A stretch of 64,000 nucleotides of DNA, taken from contig CAJNOP010000836.1 of NCBI GenBank assembly GCA_905250075.1, positions 21,769 through 85,768 on the forward strand. Reading direction: 5' to 3'. Below the pieces are notes generated by a model. That model was given only the letters and a program-made list of their open reading frames with translations, was not told where the DNA came from and did not search any database. This document shows, piece after piece, positions 57,489 through 64,000 of this stretch; position 1 is the first letter of the stretch; each line of letters starts with the position of its first letter. This stretch comes from Rotaria sp. Silwood1 (Eukaryota > Rotifera > Eurotatoria > Philodinida > Philodinidae). The position numbers and the translations under genes were made by a program.

Positions 57489-59034
57489 TATTGTCGCTTT
57501 TTCTGCTCTTTCTCAAATTATCTTGCTTATAATAATAATGGCATGAGAAAACAAGTAGCAGTATTCGTGAGGCACAGCTGTGAAAATTCTTATATCTATT
57601 ACTGTAAAGATAAAAAACAAGGGTATTAACTAACAGATGGTTGGTTTTTCACATCAATCCACCATGAATATCAAAGTTAAACTATGCGATGGCCTTCGGA
57701 ATAAGAACAACTTTTTATCTGATTATCTTTTGTTCTATTATAAGCAAGGTTTTGTTTAAAGCTTTCAAGAAAGAAAAATCCACGGCAATTCAATTTTCAT
57801 TGCAGAAACTTATTTAGTATATGAACAAGCATGAAAGTGAAGTTAGGCTAGTAGTACAAGTCTGCATCTATGAATATTGTATTCATTCGGTTAGTATCAT
57901 CCAAAAAAAATTAATGGTAGCTAAAATATGAAAAATCCTAAATTCGAAGTCAAGTTCATTGGACTGACATTTTCGCTTGGTTGCACGGATTCAAAGAGAG
58001 CTCAGCTCCAGCTAACTAAAGCTCTCGACTCAAAGCTCAAAATATCAAGGCCTGATCTGATCCTTATAGACGATATAAAATTAGTTGTAATAGATAGTTA
58101 ACGTGGCAATATGACATTCGTGACCTTGTAAAGATCTTGCATTTTGTTCTGTGGACACATGCTACAACATAAAATGAATATAAACTTTTTTCGTTCTATC
58201 TTGAAAATACACATCAAAGATTCTATTGAGAGTATGGTGTGATGTGAACAAATATCAACATCCATAACACCTCTTTCAACAGCTAAGTACAAGTGGCCAT
58301 ATTTTTCGTCTTTGAGCATCTCTCCAAAAAAGAATTTGTCGTTCCTCTGATTGCACAAAGTCAAATATCACGGCTTCTAGTTGTGTTTTTGTGAAGTTTA
58401 TGCAACATTAAAAGCAAGTGAATGGTAAAAGCAACATGGCACTGCCTGCGATAAAACTTACAGTGTAAGAAAGATTACCATGAATCGATCATTAATGCAG
58501 AAAGATTTTCAATATGAAACAGGCTAGATTAGTCAGTTTGCATCAATCATGTCAGTCTTAAGTCTCAACTTTCGATACCTAACAAAATAAGTAAAAATCG
58601 TCGTGATCTCAAATTCGACCATATCAAAAGATTTCATCTGGTCTCTGGAATGATCGATTGTCCATATTGCCAGAGGTTCTCTTTAAATCTAATAGTACAA
58701 CGTGAGCGGTGCCAACAACTCATTTTCGACAGCAATGCTAAGTGGTTTTTAAGAAAGAAAGATCATGAAAATATTGCTGCTGCAGTGGAGAAGGGCTAAA
58801 CGTTGATGTGGGTTGAAGTCTTATATTCATCCTTACCTGACTTATCCCAAAGTGAAACCAACAACCATACTTAGAACTACAATTGATCCTAGCTTCACTC
58901 ACGATCATTCTTTTGTCATAAAAATTACAGAGATAGAATGCAAATACTGAAATGATCAAATATATTGAAATGAGGCGCTCTCCGAAATAGAAATATATTA
59001 AAAAAAAAAAGAAGTGGTTTTTCTAATGTAGATT
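57489..59034. other. Intergenic, no gene recognised
   Basis: A minus-strand frame at 58098-58364 includes HLYLAVERGVMDVDI, weakly like an ankyrin helix, but nothing around it continues the repeat. AGCTC words recur near 58000-58040. No other feature. Confidence 0.35.
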
Positions 59035-59036
59035 TC

Positions 59037-59376
59037 AACATCGTTTAAAAAGTACAAACTTTTCTAGCTCAGCCTGATCTTCAGTCACCTTGATTCCTTC
59101 CAGTTTCTTGAAGATGAATTGCTCATTCAACTTCCTTTTTGCTGATTCTTCATCGCCCGTGAATATTAGACAACTTTGATTGAAACCGAGTTTGCGCACT
59201 TCATCTATTAGTCGAGCGCCTGCTATACTAGAAAAATTCTCATTCGTTCGGTTCATATCAGTGACAATACGAAATGTATCGCTTCCTTTGAGCCGTTGAC
59301 CGAATTCCGAACGAAAAAATGCAAGTGCTGATTCTGTGTTCGATTTCGGAATGAAATGAATATTGACATGAGTTCC
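59037..59376 (-). pseudogene. 3' part of an uncharacterised gene cut off by the 4.2-kb element
   Basis: The minus-strand frame THVNIHFIPKSNTESALAFF, continuing to FRIVTDMNR and AGARLIDEVRKLGFNQSCLI with FTGDEESAKR, and ending FVLFKRC at 59037, looks coding and has an alternating alpha/beta pattern reminiscent of a receiver-like fold. I cannot name it. The frame is open up to the element boundary at 59377. Possible upstream sequence resumes at 63550-63747 (minus) but the frames do not join cleanly. Confidence 0.45.
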
Positions 59377-59378
59377 TA

Positions 59379-62300
59379 CACTCTAAAAAATTTCTGTATC
59401 CTAGGAAACCCAAAGGGGTTCGGAAACCTACTCGAAAACCCTTTTCCGTTTCCGAGTGGGTTTCCGAAGTTTGGAAGCGTTTCTGAAAATACCCTTTGGG
59501 TTTCCGAACGTTCGGAAACTCAAGGGTTTCCGACAATACCCAACTGAATACTCTAAAAGTATTCTAGAATATCTTTTTCTTGCTTTCGGAAACCCAATAG
59601 GTTTCTCGAAAATCGGAAAGGTATTGTCGAAAACCCATATTAGTAGTAAAGCTGGATTGATACCCGAAAGGGTATGCGAAAATACCTTTTCATTTCCTAA
59701 ATGGTTTCCGAAAATACCCAATGTGAAAAAGGGTATCATAGGATACCGAGATGGGTTTGCAAAAATACCCAATCTGAAAAAGGGTATCATAGAATACCGA
59801 GTTGGGTTGGCGAAAATACCCAATTTAAAAATAGAATCATTGGAAATCAAAATAGGTTTGCGAATTTTGTGTTAACCCTTAAAAGAGTTCCTAAGGTTTT
59901 CAACTTTTCTGATACCTTCATCAATTTTCTGATTGACATCTCAAAAACTTCGCAAAAGGATAGATGTGGATTTCAACCTTATTTTTTTCATATTCTTTCT
60001 CATGCTCAGCTTTGAACATTTTTATGAAACAGCAAAACACCGATCTAATTAATAATTGCGTATTGAATTATTCAAAATTGTTCCTGTGTAAACAGTTCCA
60101 TGAAATGTGAAGCCAGATCATGCTTCATAAATAGTGGAATGTTATTTGTGCGTTTTACTGTTGATCTTATTCTTCGGAATATAAAAGAGAATACAATATT
60201 AACAAATCGGGAACAAAATAAATAAATTAGACAATTACCATATGTCTTTTTTCTTCCTTTTTTGGTTGAGTTTCGCTAAAGTAAGAATTATATTGTAGCT
60301 ATCGTGGATGTCAAAAATTACAGGAGGAATGAATTGCAGAAATTTCTATTCTTAAGTGAAAATTACAGTTGGTTTATTTCTAAAGATTATAGGCTTTTAA
60401 AACAAACAGAAAACTGCAACTTAAGTCCACATGTTAACAAATTAATGTCATTTATAAGACATATGAACAATATGTTTTCATATAACTTTCACAAGAACAT
60501 AAATCATAGATCTGATACTTTTGTCTTGTCTTCAGTCACTTTCTAGCTTTGTTCTATAATCGAATAAAAAGAAGGGTTCAATGTGTAAAGTACAAATCAA
60601 TGCAATTTCTCTTATGTTTAATTATGATTCGCTTTAACTTCATTAGGTTGTGTCGTACTAATTTTGAGATTGATCGAAGGCCACCGATAGACGAAGTAAA
60701 ATAAGGAAAACAATGGTTATTTCATATTTTCTAATAGTAATAAAATATTATATTGAAAAAACACTAATTTCTAAATGTAGAGAAGATCGTTAATCATGTT
60801 ACAATCTTGTTTATAATTTCTCCGTTAGAGAATAGTTTATTAGAAGTTTTACTAAAATTTTACGTTTTGGAAGGGAGACGAAATTGCTTATATTTACATT
60901 GCATTCATCGGAGACTTAGCTCAAGAACAACTTTTATTTTTACTGTCAGTATAAGAGAAATTTAGCTACAGGTTGACCATTTAAGCGTGCTTTTTATATT
61001 TGTTCTAAATTTTATTTAACAAAAGGCTTTGGGACGTCTCTTTTATTACGGAATTTGATGCTATTATTATATATGAATATAAAGATGCCTTAATACTAGA
61101 AGAAAGAATAGTTAGAATACTTTTTTAGAGATGAATTTTAGTAGTTTACTCACGTGAAATACAATAAGCATATTTCACACTACACATTCAACGAATGGTT
61201 GCTTATTTTCTAAGCCTTTTCGATTTGAATGATATCAGGGTCCTCAACTATCGAACAAAACATCAGAATAGCTATGCAAGCTGATCCTTTTATTTCTGAT
61301 TGCATATCTATCGAATAACGTCTCTATAATGAGTAGAAAACGCTTCACTAACGATACTTTTCCCTACAAGCACGCTCAAAAGCAAAGATTTTCTTATATA
61401 GAAGCATTTTCATTTGAGCAAAATACTGATGAAACATATTATATTGATCAAAAGCTTCTATATTAATTCATCCGCTTTATCAATCAACTCTATCTGAGTA
61501 GCCGTCCCATTCTCTTCGATTTCAATAATCTAAGATCATATTAATGATCAACTCGAAAATCTGCTTCACTTTAGGAAATATCGTACCTTCATTTCATACC
61601 TCGTTCGAAAGCTTACTATTCTTATGATTTCGGTCGTAAATTCATCTCGATGAATTCTATAATTCATTCGATGTTACATGAAATGTTTTTTTTTCTTACA
61701 TATCTAATCATCTCAACAGGTAGATGAGTTATTTTAAATGATTTCATAAAATATTTCTAACTTATCATTTATACTTTTCAATACTACATTTTCTCTATCT
61801 ATTCAGGGTGTTTATTTAATTTCATGAATACAACACTTTCCTAATTTTTCTTTTTCGATCATAACATGGCTCTGGAATTCGGTGAGTTCTAATCAACTAA
61901 TTAAATTAAAACATATTTTCACTTTTACTTTTTAGACTCGTTTTAGATAGCCATATATCCCGTAAGTTTATTTCAAATATTAAATTAAAATACAATTTCA
62001 TTTTAATTCATCGATTTGTTTCGAAAATCGAAAAAAAGCGTGAGTTAATTCAATTTATTAAATAAAAATACAATCTTTAACTTTTGTTTGGAGATTCGAT
62101 CCGTATTTATCAATATATACGGTGAGTTTATTCCAATTACTAAATGAAAATGAAATTTTGTTTTTATTTTTAGATTCGTTTTATAACTCAATATGTCGGG
62201 TGAGTTCATTGGAATTACTAAATAAGAATGAAAGTTCATTTTTACTTTTAGATTCGCTGTCTGGCAATAGATTCAGGGAGTTTGAATCGATGAATTAAAT

Positions 62301-63547
62301 AAAAATACAATTTTATTTTCAGTTTTTGGTTTCATGCGATATTGGTAGATCCGGTAAGTTTCAATCAATTTATTAAATTAAAATAATATTTTATTTTATT
62401 TTTATCTTCGTTTTATATTTCAATACATCATGTAAGTCTATTTCGATTACTAAATGAAGATGAAGTTTCGCTTTTACGTTTAGATTCGTTTTATATCTCA
62501 ATATATCTGGGGAGTTTACTCCAATTACTCAATGAACATGAAATTTTATTTTTATTTTTAGATTCATTTAATATCGATCGATTTGGTAAGTTTGAATCAA
62601 TTTTCTAAATTAAAGTTTCATTTGTATTTTTAGACTCGTGTGATATCGATATATCCGGTGAGTCTGAATCAATGCATTAAATAAAAATACAATTCTATTT
62701 TCATTTTTAGATTCGTTTTATATTCATAGATCTGGTGAGTTGGACAAAAATTCTTTAAATTAAAAAAACAGTTTCATTTTTATTTGTAGATTCGTTTTAT
62801 ATCTTAGTATATATGGAAAGTTTGTTCAAATTATTGTACGAAAATGAAATTTTATTTTCATCCTTAGGATTGTTTTTTCGCAATAGGTCGGGTGAGTTTG
62901 AATCAATTTAGTAAATTCAAATATAGTTTTCTTTTTATTTTTAAATGATTGTCGTTGGGTAACGTTTGATGAGCTATGAAATTCGTTCATTAACTATTTT
63001 GGTTGAATTATGTTTTACATGCGAATGGGTGCTCATTAGTTTTGATGTGGTTGAATGTGAAGAAAACGGGTGAGTTTAGATGATTTTCGAAGAAAAATTG
63101 CTTCTTTTGTTCATTGTTTAGGTGGAGAAGGCCGTTATATTTAGCTTCTTGATGGTTTGGTAATGGTGCGACGAAATGCATCTGGATAATTAAAGTTTTT
63201 CTCTAAATTCCGTGTGTTGCTGACCTTTAATGACTATTCTAGTTATTTTGTGGTGTGAATAGATTCACAACGGAACCTCATTGAATGTCTGTGGCCGCTG
63301 TGAATGCTTGTTGCTGCTGGCAGAGAAGTGATGGATTTCTGTCTAGGCTAGTTTGGTGGAGCTTTAACCGCATTCGGAAACCTTTTTTTTGGGTTTCCGA
63401 AGAGGTATTTGAGGTTTAGCTATAATGGGTTCTATGGGTTTCCGAGGTCTCGGAAACTCTTCTTCGGAAACCCTTAAAGGGTTTCTTATAGTAACAAACT
63501 CGGAAACCCTCTAAGGGTTTTCGTGAATACCTATTTTTTTTAGAGTG
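59379..63547. mobile_element. 4.2-kb TA-flanked element with GGAAACCC subterminal repeats
   Basis: Inverted ends CACTCTAAAAAA at 59379 and TTTTTTAGAGTG ending at 63547, flanked by TA on each side. Dense variants of GGAAACCC/GGGTTTCCGAA/AATACCC fill 59400-59880 and 63370-63540, inside both ends. The interior has no transposase; it has AT-rich sequence and a 77-bp tandem array (61880-62960). It splits an uncharacterised gene on the minus strand. The short ends and TA flank suggest a Tc1/mariner-superfamily relative, but this is inferred from ends alone. Confidence 0.6.
61880..62960 (+). repeat. Tandem array of about 14 x 77-bp units with splice-site-like signals
   Basis: GGTGAGT/GGTAAGT-like words recur at about 61880, 61961, 62039, 62121, 62199, 62276, 62353, 62431, 62509, 62584, 62657, 62734, 62815 and 62891, a spacing of 73-82 bp. 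Each is followed by AATCAATTA-rich sequence, a T-rich run ending TTTTTAG, and a 24-26 bp block like ATTCGTTTTATATCGATATA. Every unit thus looks like a micro-exon between a donor and an acceptor. An ATG (61866) opens the first unit. Units differ by point changes, some losing the donor. No long frame crosses the joined blocks in all units. Confidence 0.75.
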
Positions 63548-64000
63548 TATGCTCGACATATGGACAAAATATCATTGATGACAGCTTGAATCAGTTGCGG
63601 ACCTTTCCTCGTAAGCATAGAGCATTTTCTTTGACAGACTTTCCAGTGTTTTGTTTCTCCGAAGTAGAGAAAACAACATTGTCCGAGGAATAAAAAAACT
63701 AAACTCCAATTCTTTCCTAGTAATTTATATAAAAATGAGTCATTCACGGTTTGCCTAGGAAGAATTCAGATCATTTGTGACCCTACTCCTCTAATATTTC
63801 CTAAAAAGGAAGCATCAGTAAATTCTAAGTGCTTTTTTTATTGAACTGCACACGGGAAAAGGTACAAACTGCATTGGATGCAACGAGATTAATGTTGACT
63901 GAAAGTCATGTGAGTTAAAATATCCCCTTCTCTGATACATTAGAAGAGCTGAGGTCTTCTAATATGTCCCTTACAAAAAGGGATTTTTTGGCAGTATTGT
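63548..64000. other. Right flank; possible 5' part of the split gene, otherwise no feature
   Basis: On the minus strand 63550-63747 is open (MNDSFLYKLLGK to SICRA) and may belong to the gene interrupted by the 4.2-kb element, but there is no motif. 63750-64000 shows nothing recognisable. Confidence 0.3.

Noticed and set aside
59428-60015. Open frames of 104-140 codons at the left end of the 4.2-kb element
   Set aside because: They are translations of the GGAAACCC/AATACCC word repeats and occur on both strands with similar length.
1-64000. CRISPR arrays, operons or other bacterial features suggested by the murE match
   Set aside because: No regularly spaced repeats of CRISPR type are present, genes have spliceosomal introns and eukaryotic signals, and murE is only a fragment.

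Overview
This window is AT-rich (about two thirds A+T), and its genes have short spliceosomal introns (GT-AG, many 49-83 bp), so it is animal DNA. The best match is a bdelloid rotifer. Evidence: G-rich arrays built on TGTGGG, the published bdelloid telomere unit; a cysteine-rich two-membrane-span protein family that I recall as large in bdelloids; and foreign-looking genes mixed with transposons and decayed genes, as known for bdelloid subtelomeres. Genus is not determined. No database was searched; family calls rest on motifs, architecture and recalled family patterns.

Layout. 1-1905: clusters of a GACTAGTC word. 2.7-3.5 kb: end of a Gln-rich/RGG gene, broken by a hAT-like MITE. 3.7-5.4 kb: intact mariner with perfect 166-bp inverted repeats, inside a decayed MAGUK guanylate-kinase-like gene. 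5.5-7.9 kb: TTAA- and TA-flanked elements. 8.6-9.3 kb: two inverted telomere-like arrays enclosing a 3' fragment of bacterial murE. 10.5-13.1 kb: intact secreted beta-helix protein. 14.8 kb: hAT-like MITE. 17.2-18.5 kb: secreted beta-lactamase-fold serine hydrolase lacking its catalytic lysine. 19-24 kb: further telomere-like inverted arrays, a MULE-like element, an assembly gap, a small membrane protein. 26.6-28 kb: decayed LRR-like gene. 29.8-30.9 kb: C2-domain protein. 33.1-40.7 kb: five exons whose phases join into one 1257-aa protein made of three concatenated two-TM units. 42.7-44.3 kb: four-exon gene fusing a TIR domain to an AIG1/GIMAP GTPase. 45.2-51.3 kb: two tandem M1 aminopeptidase units, both broken. 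52.4-54.1 kb: non-coding element rich in GAAACGC words. 55.0-55.9 kb: mitochondrial carrier. 56.3-57.5 kb: secreted sialidase-like protein. 59.0-63.7 kb: an uncharacterised gene split by a 4.2-kb TA-flanked element that carries a 77-bp tandem array with splice-site-like signals.

Most notable: the TIR-GIMAP fusion, the repeated telomere-like inverted arrays (one pair around a captured bacterial fragment), the three-unit membrane protein, and the splice-like array. The intact genes do not form a pathway; extracellular carbohydrate-type enzymes, membrane proteins and an immune-like signalling gene sit side by side. Exon joins were made by hand from splice consensus and phase, without transcript support.
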